Shown: positions 6,572 to 15,958, counted from the first letter of the stretch. The stretch: DNA of 64,000 nucleotides from Bacillus weihaiensis (GCF_001889165.1 NZ_CP016020.1:1772501-1836500), one strand, 5' to 3'. Notes: generated by a model from the letters alone, not told the origin. Program-made: numbers and translations.

Positions 6572-8095
6572 TTAGGAATTCTCTTCTTTAAGATAGTCGA
6601 TAAGTAGATCACTCACGTTTCCATATTTCTTTAAAAGGCGATGATTTTGAAATGCTAAAAATCCATCCCCTCCATTTGCTAAATAATCAGTAAGGGCAAC
6701 TGTATAGGTTGAGTTAGGCTTTAGTTTTTCTCCATTATCTAAGTAGATGGTTTCAACCTTTTTAGAAAATGGGGTCGTATGCATATAAGTGAGACCTTTT
6801 ATTTGCAGAAAATTTTCTTTCTCTCCTTTCCATTGTTCTTCTATTGCTTGTTGTATTTGTAGTCCTGATAATTCAACCTTTAGAACATGATGATTAAAGG
6901 GAAGGGCACGTTTTACATCATTTATTGAAATTGGTCCTTCTTCTAAGTTAAAACGTATTCCCCCATGATGTGTAAAGGCTATGTCAGCTTGTGTTTCATT
7001 ACTCATTGATTCTACAAGTAATTTTCCTAAGGGAGAATCTCCGTTACGATCTTTCTTTCTTGAAATGGATTGCGGTAAAATCATAACTATCTGGTTCATT
7101 TCATTCTGTTTAACTCGATATTTTTCAAGTAATTGGATAGTTTGTAGATCTGGTTCGATGTGTTCGTGGGAAGTTAGGTGAATAGTAGCCTCTTTATTTA
7201 ATAAGGTATCTGTTGTGTTATCAAATTCTAAATTAACTTGGGTTATCGCCTTTCCATATGAATATCCTTGAACAATTAGTTTATTATCTACTATTGTGTT
7301 TGCGTATCCATGGCTATGTCCAGCGAAAATTACATCTATTTCATTATGTAGGGATGGGGCCATTTTAACTAACTCTTGTCTTGGGTTTCCACCAGTAAGG
7401 CTTGATTTAGCTGAGACGTGAGCTAAAACGACAATAGTGGTAACTCCTTGTGATACTATCTCGGTTGCTGCATGATTGATGGCTTCTACCTCATCTGTAA
7501 TATTTAGACCGTTTAAATGACTCGGTACTACATAATCTTTTGTTTCAGTCGTCACAACTCCGATAAAGCCTATCTTTTTTCCATTTATTTCTTTCACGAG
7601 ATAAGGAGGGAACAAAGGAGAATGAGTATCTTTATTTAGAACATTAGCTGAAATATAGGTAGTTGTCGATCCGTTAAAGTCACTAGAAGGGTCACCTTGG
7701 ATTAACCTAAGCATTTCTGGAACACCTCGATCGAATTCATGGTTCCCTAGAGTTCCAATATCAACATGAAGTGAGTTTAAAAATTCTATGGTCGGTTCAT
7801 CTTGAAAAACTGAGGATAAAGGAGGGCTACCGCCAACCATATCACCTGCATGAACAAGGAGTGAGTCTGGATTTTGATTTCGAAGTTTTTTTACAAGTGA
7901 AGCGACATATTCGGCTCCACCGACTTTTTGACCTGATAGTTCTTGGTAGGTATCTAGTTGTCCATGGAAATCATTCAGTCCAATAAGTTGAATGGTTGTC
8001 ACATTTTCTCTATAGGTAGAAGCTGAGTAGACGGATGTGCTTAAGAAAAGTAGAAAAATACAACTATACAAAAAAAATCTCTTTTTTTTATGCAT
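6572..8095 (-). CDS. Secreted 5'-nucleotidase / 2',3'-cyclic phosphodiesterase family metallophosphatase
   Basis: A 507-residue exported enzyme of the UshA/YfkN family, which dephosphorylates extracellular nucleotides with two metal ions. A signal peptide ends near SVYSA at about residue 25. The N-terminal calcineurin-like phosphatase domain shows GLNDFHG, HAGDMVGGS, GNHEFDRG, VLAHVS and FAGHSHG, which together supply all the metal ligands. The C-terminal 5'-nucleotidase domain (from about residue 335) contains the substrate-clamp element NGGDGFLAF. There is no LPXTG or other anchor, so the enzyme is probably released. AAGGAGGG precedes the ATG. It stands alone, back to back with helD. It likely scavenges phosphate and nucleosides. 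Confidence 0.93.
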   Translation of the reverse strand: MHKKKRFFLYSCIFLLFLSTSVYSASTYRENVTTIQLIGLNDFHGQLDTYQELSGQKVGGAEYVASLVKKLRNQNPDSLLVHAGDMVGGSPPLSSVFQDEPTIEFLNSLHVDIGTLGNHEFDRGVPEMLRLIQGDPSSDFNGSTTTYISANVLNKDTHSPLFPPYLVKEINGKKIGFIGVVTTETKDYVVPSHLNGLNITDEVEAINHAATEIVSQGVTTIVVLAHVSAKSSLTGGNPRQELVKMAPSLHNEIDVIFAGHSHGYANTIVDNKLIVQGYSYGKAITQVNLEFDNTTDTLLNKEATIHLTSHEHIEPDLQTIQLLEKYRVKQNEMNQIVMILPQSISRKKDRNGDSPLGKLLVESMSNETQADIAFTHHGGIRFNLEEGPISINDVKRALPFNHHVLKVELSGLQIQQAIEEQWKGEKENFLQIKGLTYMHTTPFSKKVETIYLDNGEKLKPNSTYTVALTDYLANGGDGFLAFQNHRLLKKYGNVSDLLIDYLKEENS

Positions 8096-8341
8096 GTTAT
8101 CCCTCCTTATCTATTACTTTAAGAGTAACATTTGATCATTAATGTAAACTAAACGAAACGTAAAGTTTTAATGAAGTTCGGATAAATCTCATAAGATAAA
8201 GTAATGTGAAAAGATTGTTTGAAGTAATTACTTATGAGAAAGAGATAATTTTGTCTTAAATTCGAAAGGTAAAACGTTTGAGTGAAGGACGGATTTTTTA
8301 TCAACAGCACTCTTTACTGATGGCAATAAGGAGGTTATTTT

Positions 8342-10681
8342 TTGGAGAATGAAAAAGAAATCGTTAGCGAGCAACAACGTGTGAATTTCACAGTAGAAAA
8401 AGTGAGAAGAGAATTAAGTAAAGTTGAGGGAAAAACCTCAGTAATAAAGGATGACATTATTACGGTTCGAAGGAATTTTTGGGAAGATGTTACCGTGAAT
8501 TTAGATGATGCAGTTGAAGCAGGAGAAACAGCAACAAGCATAAGGCAGCAAGCGGACTTATTAGCTGAGAAGGAACATCGACATCGTCATATGCATCGTG
8601 ATGTGAAAAAATTGAAAAAATTGAGTGAAGCGCCTTATTTTTCTAGGATTGATTTTCACGAAGATGGGGAAAGGAACAGTGAACAAATATACTTAGGTAC
8701 TTCATCTTTCATAGATGAAGAGACAGGGGAATTTTTAGTTTATGATTGGAGGGCTCCTATATCAAGTCTATACTATGATTATTCTTTAGGAGTTGCTAAA
8801 TTCGAAGCCCCCGCAGGTGATATTAAGGGAGAATTGCTACTTAAAAGACAATTTATTATAAGGAACAGTAAGATTCAATCCATGTTTGATACGGGAGAAA
8901 CCATTGGTGATGAATTATTACAAGAGGTACTTGGATCTCATTCCGATTCTAAAATGAAAACAATTGTTGCTACTATACAGAGAGAACAAAATAAAATCAT
9001 TAGAAATGAAAAGGGAAAGTTTCTTATCGTTCAAGGAGCCGCAGGAAGCGGTAAAACATCAGCAGCCTTACAGCGTATTGCCTATTTAATGTATAAATAC
9101 CGAGATACATTAGAGGCAGAAGACATTTTATTATTTTCACCTAATAAGATGTTTAATGACTATATTAAAAATGTATTACCAGAGCTTGGGGAAGAAAATA
9201 TGCAACAAACGACATTTCAACAATATGTAAAGCAGTCTCTCGAACCTATTTATCAAGTAGAAGACCTTTTTGACCAAATGGAAGAAATGCTTACTGAAAA
9301 AAATGAACTTGATACTCGAAATCGAAGAATCATGACTACATATAAAACATCAACTAAATATATGGAACTACTAGAAAGATATATTTCATCTCTACATAGA
9401 GAGGGAATGATCTTTAAAAATCTCGAATTTAGAGGAAATTTCGTCTTTACAGCGAAAGAAATTTCTATTTATTTTTACGATTTGGATTCTTCTATTCCTA
9501 TACCAAATCGTTTGAAGCTAGTTGTTGAACGATTGTTACGAAAACTGAAAGATATAGAAAAGGCAGAAAGAGAAAAGGAATGGGTAGACGAAGAGATCCA
9601 ATTTCTTAGTAAAGATGAATACCAGTTTTATTATGAAAAACTAACAAAACAAAAGGAATTTTCAGAGTCTACATTCGATGATTATGAAAGAGAGAGTAAA
9701 CTTCTGAGTCGTTATATTGTGAAAAAACACCTAAGTAAAATAAGAAAACAAATAAAGAAGTTAGCATTTGTTGATATTCATGCTATATATTTACGCTTAT
9801 TCCAACCTGATAAATACTCTCTGGAATCTCATTCTATATCAAAAGAGCAGTGGGATCTATTTTGTAGCGAAACGGTAAAAAAAATTAAGAACTATAAAAT
9901 GCCTTATGAAGATGCTACGCCATATTTGTTTTTAAAAGAAAAGATAGAAGGGTTTAAAGTAAATACAAAGGTTCGGTATGTTTTTCTTGATGAGGCACAG
10001 GATTATTCAGTTTTTCAGCTTCATTATATAATGCATGTATTTCCTCGCGCAAGGTTCACCATTTTGGGTGATTTTAATCAAGCGATTTATACTCATCATA
10101 CTTATTTAGATCCAAGTGCTAGATCGTCATTATTTGAAAAGGAGCAAACAGAGAACATAGAATTACTGAGAAGTTATAGATCGACTAAAGAAATCGTTGA
10201 ATTTACTAGTGCCATGATTGAAGGTGGAGAGCGAATTATCCCGTTTAATCGTCAAGGGCATAAGCCAGTCGTGAAAAAGTGTAAGAGCCATAATCAGCTT
10301 GCAGCTGAGATAATTGAAGTCGTAAATTCTTTTACAAGCTACAAAAGCATTGCTGTTATATGCAAATCATCCGAAGAATGTCTTCAAGCATATGAACTTT
10401 TGAAACATAAAACACCTGTTCATTTAATGACGAAAGAAAGTAATGAATTTCAGGAGGGTCTTCTGATTATTCCTGCCTATTTGGCCAAGGGAATTGAGTT
10501 TGATGCAGTGATGATCTATAATGCTAACGAAGATAACTATGGAGATTTATCGTTAAGAAAGCTTTTTTACACGGCTTGCACACGAGCCATGCATGAACTA
10601 TATCTTTTCTATATAAATAAGATGACCCCGTTTATGACAAGTATTCCGGAAGATTATTATCAAAAAGAGTGTAACGGGTAA
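8342..10681 (+). CDS. helD: RNA polymerase recycling ATPase HelD (UvrD-like)
   Basis: A 779-residue SF1 helicase-like ATPase. HelD binds RNA polymerase and strips stalled enzyme from nucleic acid. The first 60 residues form the coiled-coil arm that enters the secondary channel. A domain with LVYDWRAPISSLYYDY, characteristic of the family, follows. Walker A is GAAGSGKT at about residue 232. The motif II FLDEAQDYS and later motifs (LGDFNQAIYT, LLRSYRSTKEIVEFT, AKGIEFDAV, YTACTRAMHELYL) complete the UvrD-type core. Length matches B. subtilis HelD (about 775). The start is TTG at 8342 behind AAGGAGG; no ATG fits. Monocistronic. Confidence 0.93.
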   Translation: MENEKEIVSEQQRVNFTVEKVRRELSKVEGKTSVIKDDIITVRRNFWEDVTVNLDDAVEAGETATSIRQQADLLAEKEHRHRHMHRDVKKLKKLSEAPYFSRIDFHEDGERNSEQIYLGTSSFIDEETGEFLVYDWRAPISSLYYDYSLGVAKFEAPAGDIKGELLLKRQFIIRNSKIQSMFDTGETIGDELLQEVLGSHSDSKMKTIVATIQREQNKIIRNEKGKFLIVQGAAGSGKTSAALQRIAYLMYKYRDTLEAEDILLFSPNKMFNDYIKNVLPELGEENMQQTTFQQYVKQSLEPIYQVEDLFDQMEEMLTEKNELDTRNRRIMTTYKTSTKYMELLERYISSLHREGMIFKNLEFRGNFVFTAKEISIYFYDLDSSIPIPNRLKLVVERLLRKLKDIEKAEREKEWVDEEIQFLSKDEYQFYYEKLTKQKEFSESTFDDYERESKLLSRYIVKKHLSKIRKQIKKLAFVDIHAIYLRLFQPDKYSLESHSISKEQWDLFCSETVKKIKNYKMPYEDATPYLFLKEKIEGFKVNTKVRYVFLDEAQDYSVFQLHYIMHVFPRARFTILGDFNQAIYTHHTYLDPSARSSLFEKEQTENIELLRSYRSTKEIVEFTSAMIEGGERIIPFNRQGHKPVVKKCKSHNQLAAEIIEVVNSFTSYKSIAVICKSSEECLQAYELLKHKTPVHLMTKESNEFQEGLLIIPAYLAKGIEFDAVMIYNANEDNYGDLSLRKLFYTACTRAMHELYLFYINKMTPFMTSIPEDYYQKECNG

Positions 10682-10730
10682 TATAATCAATCACCTAACT
10701 ATTTAAAGAATATGAGACATCTGATAGAGA

Positions 10731-10767
10731 AGGGATTCCTACAGGAGTTTGGTGTCGTGGAATCCCT
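10731..10767. repeat. Inverted repeat downstream of helD
   Basis: AGGGATTCC (10731-10739) and GGAATCCCT (10759-10767) form a perfect 9-bp inverted repeat around a 19-base loop. AAAAATATC follows rather than a T-run, so termination of helD here is uncertain. Confidence 0.4.
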
Positions 10768-10861
10768 AAAAATATCTGTGATGTATGCCGTTAAGGGAAT
10801 CTACATTCTTTTAATTATTCAACAACTTATTAAGTAAAGAAGGGAAAAGGGGGAATGAATA

Positions 10862-11140
10862 GTGAAAGTACTAGCTAATCTACCGTATATCACAATTAGT
10901 CGAACCATTCAGGATAATATACAACATCATATTGAAGAGGAGCATACTCTTATACTATCTCATCAGTATGTTTCTTCCTCCCTAGAATCTTTTTTTCTAG
11001 AAGAAGTGCTCGATATGTCTTATCGATTTTTTTCTGGTCAATTAGGAATTTTCTATTTGCATACAACAAAAGGGATGTTTTCCTATAAAGTCAAACAAAG
11101 TCCGGAGAACTTTATCCAAGCTTTTAAACAACTAAGGTAG
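10862..11140 (+). CDS. Hypothetical protein, 92 residues
   Basis: It starts with GTG at 10862 behind a purine-rich AAAAGGGGGAATG. The product is soluble and of mixed alpha/beta type, with two beta-like stretches (HTLILSHQYVSSSL and LGIFYLHTTKGMFSYKV) and a C-terminal helix ending SPENFIQAFKQLR. That final strand-helix arrangement resembles small PH-like Bacillus proteins, but the match is too weak to name. A minus-strand mini-gene converges on it. No catalytic motif is present. Confidence 0.6.
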   Translation: MKVLANLPYITISRTIQDNIQHHIEEEHTLILSHQYVSSSLESFFLEEVLDMSYRFFSGQLGIFYLHTTKGMFSYKVKQSPENFIQAFKQLR

Positions 11141-11195
11141 AAAACATCCCTAATGAATAATCATTCTTTAACATTATATGAATCTGAACTTTTTA

Positions 11196-11363
11196 TTAAA
11201 ACTTTTTACATTCATTTAAATGAAGGGTGTCATCGTCTAATTCCCTTCTCTTCTGAGCTATAAATTGTTTGAAATCTTCCTTTGAAGTGTTCGAGGCGTT
11301 GGCTACTTTAAGTAGCTCTCTGATTTCTTGTAAGTTTGAAGTAGAAAGTTGTTTCCTTACCAA
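11196..11363 (-). CDS. Small basic helical protein of unknown function
   Basis: The start is TTG at 11363, because the TTAGGAGGG ribosome site lies just upstream; extending the frame further would put that site inside the gene. The 55-residue product (MVRKQLSTSNLQEIRELLKV to LHLNECKKF) is two helices separated by NASNTSKED. It is hydrophilic and lysine-rich. The helix KQFIAQKRRELDDDTLHL loosely resembles small Fur-regulated basic proteins of Bacillus, but I would not assign it on that. It lies between the nitroreductase gene and a convergent unknown gene. Confidence 0.6.
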   Translation of the reverse strand: MVRKQLSTSNLQEIRELLKVANASNTSKEDFKQFIAQKRRELDDDTLHLNECKKF

Positions 11364-11433
11364 GGTGATCCCTCCTAACAAGACAGATTAGATACCTATA
11401 CCCAATTCAAAGTATGGATAAACCTCCTTATTT

Positions 11434-12207
11434 CTAGATTTTATTTTCTGAATGCAAATCATCACAGCTGAAGCCTTGCTGTTTAAGCATTTTGGGTACA
11501 TCTTGATATTGATTGTTATAGTGAGATTCTTTGTAAAATTCTGCTACTCTTTTTGTCCAAGTAGTATCTCGCTTACCATCAGATTGTTCAGTAAGATATT
11601 TTTTATAGGATTGGTTGTACTCTTTAATCATTGGTAATTGATTCTTCTGATATTCCTCCACATGTGCAAATGCTCCTCTAGGTAATCGAGGATTTAATCC
11701 AGGGTCTATTTGACCATATCCAATGCATAGTCCAACGATGGGTAATACATAGGTAGGGAGTTTTAATAAGTCGATTGCATCTAGGGGGTTCCTTCTAATT
11801 CCACCAATTGGAACTGTAGATAAGCCTAATGATTCTGAGGCAGCAATAGCGTTACTAAGTGCAATTCCTACATCAGTAGCTCCAACTATTAATGAATCGA
11901 CATCATGAATGGACTCGAATGGAACACCTTCTATTTCACTTGCTAACTTTGCTCTATAAAAATCTGCACAGAAGACAAGAAAAGTAGGTGCTTCAATAAT
12001 ATGCTTTTGGTTGCCGCAAATTTTACTCAGTTTTAATTTTCGCGCTTCATCCTGAACGATAATGACGGTTACCTGCTGGCCATGAATCCACGACGGGGCA
12101 GCTTGAGCAGCGGCTATAATCGCATCGAGCTGATGATCTTGCAATTGCTCTTTACTATAATTTCGAAACGAGCGATGATTAGTTAATGTATGGATCACTT
12201 CATTCAT
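11434..12207 (-). CDS. NfrA-type NAD(P)H nitro/flavin reductase
   Basis: A 257-residue FMN enzyme of the oxygen-insensitive nitroreductase family, close to Bacillus NfrA and YcnD. It has the N-terminal NHRSFRNYS FMN-binding loop, PSWIHGQQV and the ASESLGLSTVPIGGIRRNP segment. The latter is the family signature for flavin binding and dimer contact. The C-terminal LPRLPRGAFAHVEEY region matches the NfrA subgroup, which extends over the partner subunit. It would use NADPH to reduce FMN, nitroaromatics or quinones and contribute to disulfide and oxidative-stress defence. GGAGG precedes the ATG. It is divergent from the phosphodiesterase gene at 12299 with about 90 bases between them. Confidence 0.9.
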   Translation of the reverse strand: MNEVIHTLTNHRSFRNYSKEQLQDHQLDAIIAAAQAAPSWIHGQQVTVIIVQDEARKLKLSKICGNQKHIIEAPTFLVFCADFYRAKLASEIEGVPFESIHDVDSLIVGATDVGIALSNAIAASESLGLSTVPIGGIRRNPLDAIDLLKLPTYVLPIVGLCIGYGQIDPGLNPRLPRGAFAHVEEYQKNQLPMIKEYNQSYKKYLTEQSDGKRDTTWTKRVAEFYKESHYNNQYQDVPKMLKQQGFSCDDLHSENKI

Positions 12208-12298
12208 AAAAAAACCTCCATATAAAATGTCATACCGTTATTTTACAGAAACCTTTTGATAATTTCAGAAAAAATGAATTCTAATATGAGGTGGAAAA

Positions 12299-13123
12299 AT
12301 GCGTAGTAACTATTTAAGCCGAATTACTACTATGATACTACAGCTTAAAAAAATATTAACTAAGCGATTTTCTCATTTTCAAGATTATGTGATTATTGCA
12401 CACCGTGGGGCATCAGGCTATACACCTGAAAATACATTTGCTGCTTTTGATAAAGCGATAGAGCTTGGAGCGGATTACCTTGAATTAGATGTTCAATTAG
12501 CGAAAGATGAAGAGGTTGTTGTCATTCATGATGCAAAAGTAGATAGGACGAGTAATGGAAAAGGGCATATACATCATTTCACTTTGAAAGAGCTACAGAA
12601 GCTAGAAGCAGGTTCTTGGTTTCATGAAGATTTTTATGGTGAAAGGATACCCACATTAACTCAGGTATTGCAGAGGTATGGTGGGAAAATTGGTATGTTG
12701 ATTGAGGTGAAATACCCTTCCCTCTATCCCACAATAGCTGAAAAGCTAGCTAAGCTTTTAACCGAAGAAATGTATCACAATCAAACAATTATCGTCCAAT
12801 CATTTGATTTTCAATTTTTAAAACAATTTCATCAACATGCTCCATCGATTCCACTAGGGTTATTAGTAAAATATTCTATAAAAGGGATAACAAATAATCA
12901 ATTAAAAGAATGGTCTTCGCTTGTTAGTTACATTAATCCGAACAAAGCGTTAGTAACAAAAACATTAGTTAAAAAAATTCACTACAGAAATATGAAAACC
13001 TTCCCTTATACGGCTAGAGATAGAAAAGGAATGGAAAAGTTAATACACAACAGAGTTGATGGAATTATAACGGATTTTCCAGACCTCACAAAAAAAGACC
13101 CATCAATTGAGTCTTCTCCATAA
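12299..13123 (+). CDS. Glycerophosphodiester phosphodiesterase
   Basis: A 274-residue GDPD-family TIM-barrel enzyme that cleaves glycerophosphodiesters to glycerol 3-phosphate and an alcohol. The signature is clear: IIAHRGASGYTPENTFAAFD (catalytic histidine, arginine, glutamate), then ADYLELDVQLAKDEEVVVIHD, which provides metal ligands and the second histidine. IGMLIEVK and DGIITDFPD complete the barrel. A 30-residue basic, hydrophobic N-terminal extension (MRSNYLSRITTMILQLKKIL) precedes the domain and might associate with the membrane; it is not a typical signal peptide. GAGGTGG precedes the ATG. The end of the gene holds a short stem that could terminate the convergent gene at 13129. Confidence 0.92.
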   Translation: MRSNYLSRITTMILQLKKILTKRFSHFQDYVIIAHRGASGYTPENTFAAFDKAIELGADYLELDVQLAKDEEVVVIHDAKVDRTSNGKGHIHHFTLKELQKLEAGSWFHEDFYGERIPTLTQVLQRYGGKIGMLIEVKYPSLYPTIAEKLAKLLTEEMYHNQTIIVQSFDFQFLKQFHQHAPSIPLGLLVKYSIKGITNNQLKEWSSLVSYINPNKALVTKTLVKKIHYRNMKTFPYTARDRKGMEKLIHNRVDGIITDFPDLTKKDPSIESSP

Positions 13124-13128
13124 AACAA

Positions 13129-13308
13129 TTATAAATTTTCTTGCTGTTGTGCAATCTCTTTATGAGCAAGTAAAGCATTAGCTACTTCCATATTTTTATG
13201 TTCATCAACTGAATCACCATCTATATTCTTTAAGTTAGGGTAAGAGGAGTCAGTCTGTATGGTTAGTTCTTTTTTTCTTGGTGAGTTTGTTACATACTTT
13301 TCTCTCAT
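13129..13308 (-). CDS. Small hydrophilic hypothetical protein
   Basis: The ATG at 13308 follows GAAGGTGAC; a longer frame lacks a ribosome site. The product is 59 residues, starting MREKYVTNSPRKKELTIQTD, very hydrophilic, with a likely C-terminal helix (MEVANALLAHKEIAQQQENL). No cysteine or membrane segment is present. On the minus strand an AAGAC/GTCTT stem followed by seven T, inside the 3' end of the phosphodiesterase gene (about 13090-13118), could terminate it. No family is recognised; proteins of this size and composition are common among Bacillus spore or stationary-phase products. Confidence 0.6.
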   Translation of the reverse strand: MREKYVTNSPRKKELTIQTDSSYPNLKNIDGDSVDEHKNMEVANALLAHKEIAQQQENL

Positions 13309-13518
13309 TTTGTCACCTTCTTTATTTAGTAATGATTTCTTTATTGTTCCCATGTTGGTATTCAAGCTACTGGGAAATAAAGAGTAGGTGTAAACTACTC
13401 GGCTACGTTACATCCTCTACTATGTGATAGTTGGTAGGGAAATATTCAAGATGCAAGCCCTTGTTTGAATGAAAGAATAAATACAGTGCATACTTAATAA
13501 TGAAAAGGAGGTAGGCTT

Positions 13519-13683
13519 ATGGAAATAAATCATGCATTAGCTTATACGACAGTTGCGATGCATCACTTAGGTTATAGTAACCGTGAAATTGAAAAAGTAA
13601 CAAATAAAATACTCGAGGAAGATCAGTCATACTCACTTGAAGAAGTAGAAGGTATGGCGGATAAGATCCTTTATGATAAGTAG
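13519..13683 (+). CDS. Small hypothetical protein, 54 residues
   Basis: ATG at 13519 follows a near-perfect AAAGGAGGTAGG, so translation is likely. The product (MEINHALAYTTVAMHHLGYS through GMADKILYDK) is helical and acidic. It has two helices split by YSNREIEKV, a pattern reminiscent of a small UBA-like or helix-turn-helix fold, with no cysteine. A putative promoter could lie in the 150 bases upstream, which contain no other gene. No family is recognised. Confidence 0.65.
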   Translation: MEINHALAYTTVAMHHLGYSNREIEKVTNKILEEDQSYSLEEVEGMADKILYDK

Positions 13684-13756
13684 CTAAAATGTTGTTTAAA
13701 GATTTCTAAACAAAGAGATGACATATACGTCTAAAAGAGAAAAGGGTGTAGAGAAA

Positions 13757-14767
13757 TCATATATTTAACCAAACGATAAGCAAATACCCTAGAACTGATA
13801 AAAGCAAACTTCCAATAAAGCTAGAAATCAGGGCGTTTATCCCTGAGTGTTTAATAGATCGAATCTCTAGATTCAATCCTAAGCCTGACATTGCCATAGT
13901 TAGTAAAAGATAGGCTAGAAAAATTAAGACGGAAAGAAGACTACTTGGAATTGTTATAAAAGAATTAAGAAGGCTCATACATACAAAACCAACTATAAAC
14001 CATGGGAAAGGTATAGATTCTTTATCGTTTTTTGAATCTTGCTTGAAAAATATACAAATAAGAAAGGCTATTGGTATAAGTAAAGCGACCCTTGTCAGTT
14101 TTACAATAGTAGCTGCTTCTACAGCAGAGGAGCTAATAGGAACTGCTGCTGCGACTGCATGTGCAACCTCATGTAAAGTACCTCCCGCAAACATTCCGTA
14201 TTGAACTTCATTTAGGTGTAAGTTTGAGTAGAAACTTGTGTAAAAGATGGTGAAGATCGTACCGATTAAACATACAATCGAGACTGCAATTGAAGTGTCC
14301 TTTTCATTCGCTTTTATTTGAGATGAGATAGCCATAACAGCTGCTGCACCACATATAGCTGTCCCGCATGCAGTTAAAATAGCTAGTGTTTTTTTTACTT
14401 TTAACATTCGAGCTAATGTATAAACGACAAGTAAGGTGACTGATACATTAATAAAGGCAATAAGAAATACAGAAAACCCTCTAACATACAAGTCAACGAC
14501 ATTTAACTTTAGTCCTAACAAAATAATTCCAACTCTTAGTAGTTTCTTACTTGTAAATGTTATTCCTGGTAAACAAGAAAGTGGGACTCCTATGTAGGTT
14601 TTCCACAAGATTCCTAATATACATGCCATAATTAACGGTCCCATTATTGTAAGGTATGGAATATTTACCAATAAAGTTGCTAGGATGGCGAGTAAGAAAC
14701 ATAGGAGGCTTCCATTAAGCTGTAACGGGTATACCATTTTTTTTTGAATTTGTCGTAATGTTTCCAT
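13757..14767 (-). CDS. YeiH family putative sulfate exporter (UPF0324)
   Basis: A 336-residue integral membrane protein with about nine to ten hydrophobic segments. Family hallmarks are the LLRVGIILLGLKLN segment, LTACGTAICGAAAVMAISS with conserved glycine and cysteine residues, and GGTLHEVAHAVAAA. The end, LGLNLEIRSI, also fits. The ATG at 14767 is chosen because AGGGAG lies directly upstream. YeiH proteins are annotated as putative sulfate exporters and are usually paired with a divergent LysR regulator, as here. The experimental basis for sulfate is thin, so treat the substrate as provisional. Confidence 0.88.
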   Translation of the reverse strand: METLRQIQKKMVYPLQLNGSLLCFLLAILATLLVNIPYLTIMGPLIMACILGILWKTYIGVPLSCLPGITFTSKKLLRVGIILLGLKLNVVDLYVRGFSVFLIAFINVSVTLLVVYTLARMLKVKKTLAILTACGTAICGAAAVMAISSQIKANEKDTSIAVSIVCLIGTIFTIFYTSFYSNLHLNEVQYGMFAGGTLHEVAHAVAAAVPISSSAVEAATIVKLTRVALLIPIAFLICIFFKQDSKNDKESIPFPWFIVGFVCMSLLNSFITIPSSLLSVLIFLAYLLLTMAMSGLGLNLEIRSIKHSGINALISSFIGSLLLSVLGYLLIVWLNI

Positions 14768-14917
14768 TAAGTACACTCCCTATTTCGTTAATAAAATTGT
14801 ATATAATGATTTGACCTTCATACGAAATTCCTATTCTTACTTTATCTTTTCATTAACTATTAGTAAAATATAGATAAATGATGATTAGTATTAAAAATAT
14901 TAATGGTAGGAGTGGGT

Positions 14918-15805
14918 GTGTTGTATTATGATGCATTAAAGACCTTTATAGCAGTAGTAGAGGAGCAAAATTTTACAAGAGCGGCAGAAAAGCTAAGTAT
15001 TTCTCAGCCGAGTGTAAGCGTTCATGTGAAAAATCTAGAGATGGAATTTCAGACACAACTTTTTATAAGATCGCCTAAGACTTTGAAAATTACCCCTTCA
15101 GGAGAAATTCTATATGATCGTGCCAAACAGATGGTACAAATCTATGAAAATACAAAAAAAGATATATATGAGCAACAACATACCATAAAAGGAAATTTGA
15201 ACATTGCGGCGAGTTTTACAATTGGTGAGTATATTATTCCACCTTTACTAGTCGATCTTTATAATGAATATCCTAATCTGAATTTTACAGTGACAATCGG
15301 CAATACAAATGAAGTAGTGAAATTAGTGCAATTATTTCACGCTGACATTGGCCTCATAGAAGGAAATACAGAGGAAAAAGATGTCATCGTGAAACCTTTC
15401 ATGGAGGATGAATTAACCATTATCGCCCCACCCACTCATCCTCTAAAAGACAAGAAGAAGCTTCTAATTGATGATCTCCAAAATGAAACATGGATTAGTC
15501 GCGAACCTGGTTCTGGAACAAGAGAATATGTTGAACATGTTATTCGGACGAATGGATTACAGGTAAATGATCTTATTACCATAAGTAGTAATCAAGGTGT
15601 GAAAGAAACCGTTATAAATGGTCTTGGAATTTCTGCGTTATCAACTTGTGCAGTTAAAAGGGAACTTGAACAAGGGGATTTAATTGAAATAAAGCCTCTG
15701 CGGGAAAATTTAAGAAGAAAGTTTTCTTACGTGCTATCACCCATCAGTGATGAAAAAAAGCTGATATCAATCTTTCTCAAAGCGTTGGAGGTGAAATATA
15801 TTTAA
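14918..15805 (+). CDS. LysR-type regulator, CysL/YwfK-like
   Basis: A 295-residue LysR protein with an N-terminal winged helix-turn-helix (YYDALKTFIAVVEEQNFTRA, then SISQPSVSVHVKNLE) and a periplasmic-binding-like effector domain (from about residue 90). The effector domain contains ASFTIGEYIIPPLL and EPGSGTREYVEHV. AGGAG at 14908-14912 supports GTG at 14918 (or TTG at 14921). The divergent YeiH-type exporter gene is the likely target, with an AT-rich region of about 150 bases between them. CysL-like proteins sense sulfur-related ligands, which would fit a sulfur-compound exporter, but the effector is inferred. Confidence 0.88.
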   Translation: MLYYDALKTFIAVVEEQNFTRAAEKLSISQPSVSVHVKNLEMEFQTQLFIRSPKTLKITPSGEILYDRAKQMVQIYENTKKDIYEQQHTIKGNLNIAASFTIGEYIIPPLLVDLYNEYPNLNFTVTIGNTNEVVKLVQLFHADIGLIEGNTEEKDVIVKPFMEDELTIIAPPTHPLKDKKKLLIDDLQNETWISREPGSGTREYVEHVIRTNGLQVNDLITISSNQGVKETVINGLGISALSTCAVKRELEQGDLIEIKPLRENLRRKFSYVLSPISDEKKLISIFLKALEVKYI

Positions 15806-15875
15806 TAGAAGAAACAGGTGATGTAAATCTGGTTGTAAGACATAATGGAAGTGCATTAACTCAGGGTGCTTGGTC

Positions 15876-15958
15876 AGCCCCGACAAGCATAAAATGATTT
15901 AGAATAGAAGGTGTTCTATTACCTAAAATTCCTAATCAGCTTATGTCCTGAGGGGGCT
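15876..15958. repeat. Imperfect stem-loop repeat element
   Basis: An 83-base palindromic element of above-average GC. AGCCCC (15876-15881) pairs with GGGGCT (15953-15958), GACA with TGTC further in, and a perfect inner hairpin AATAGAA-ggtg-TTCTATT lies at 15903-15920. It has no coding potential and no T-run. It resembles the stem-loop elements often found between genes in Bacillaceae genomes. It may be a mobile-element relic or a transcribed structured RNA. Confidence 0.55.
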
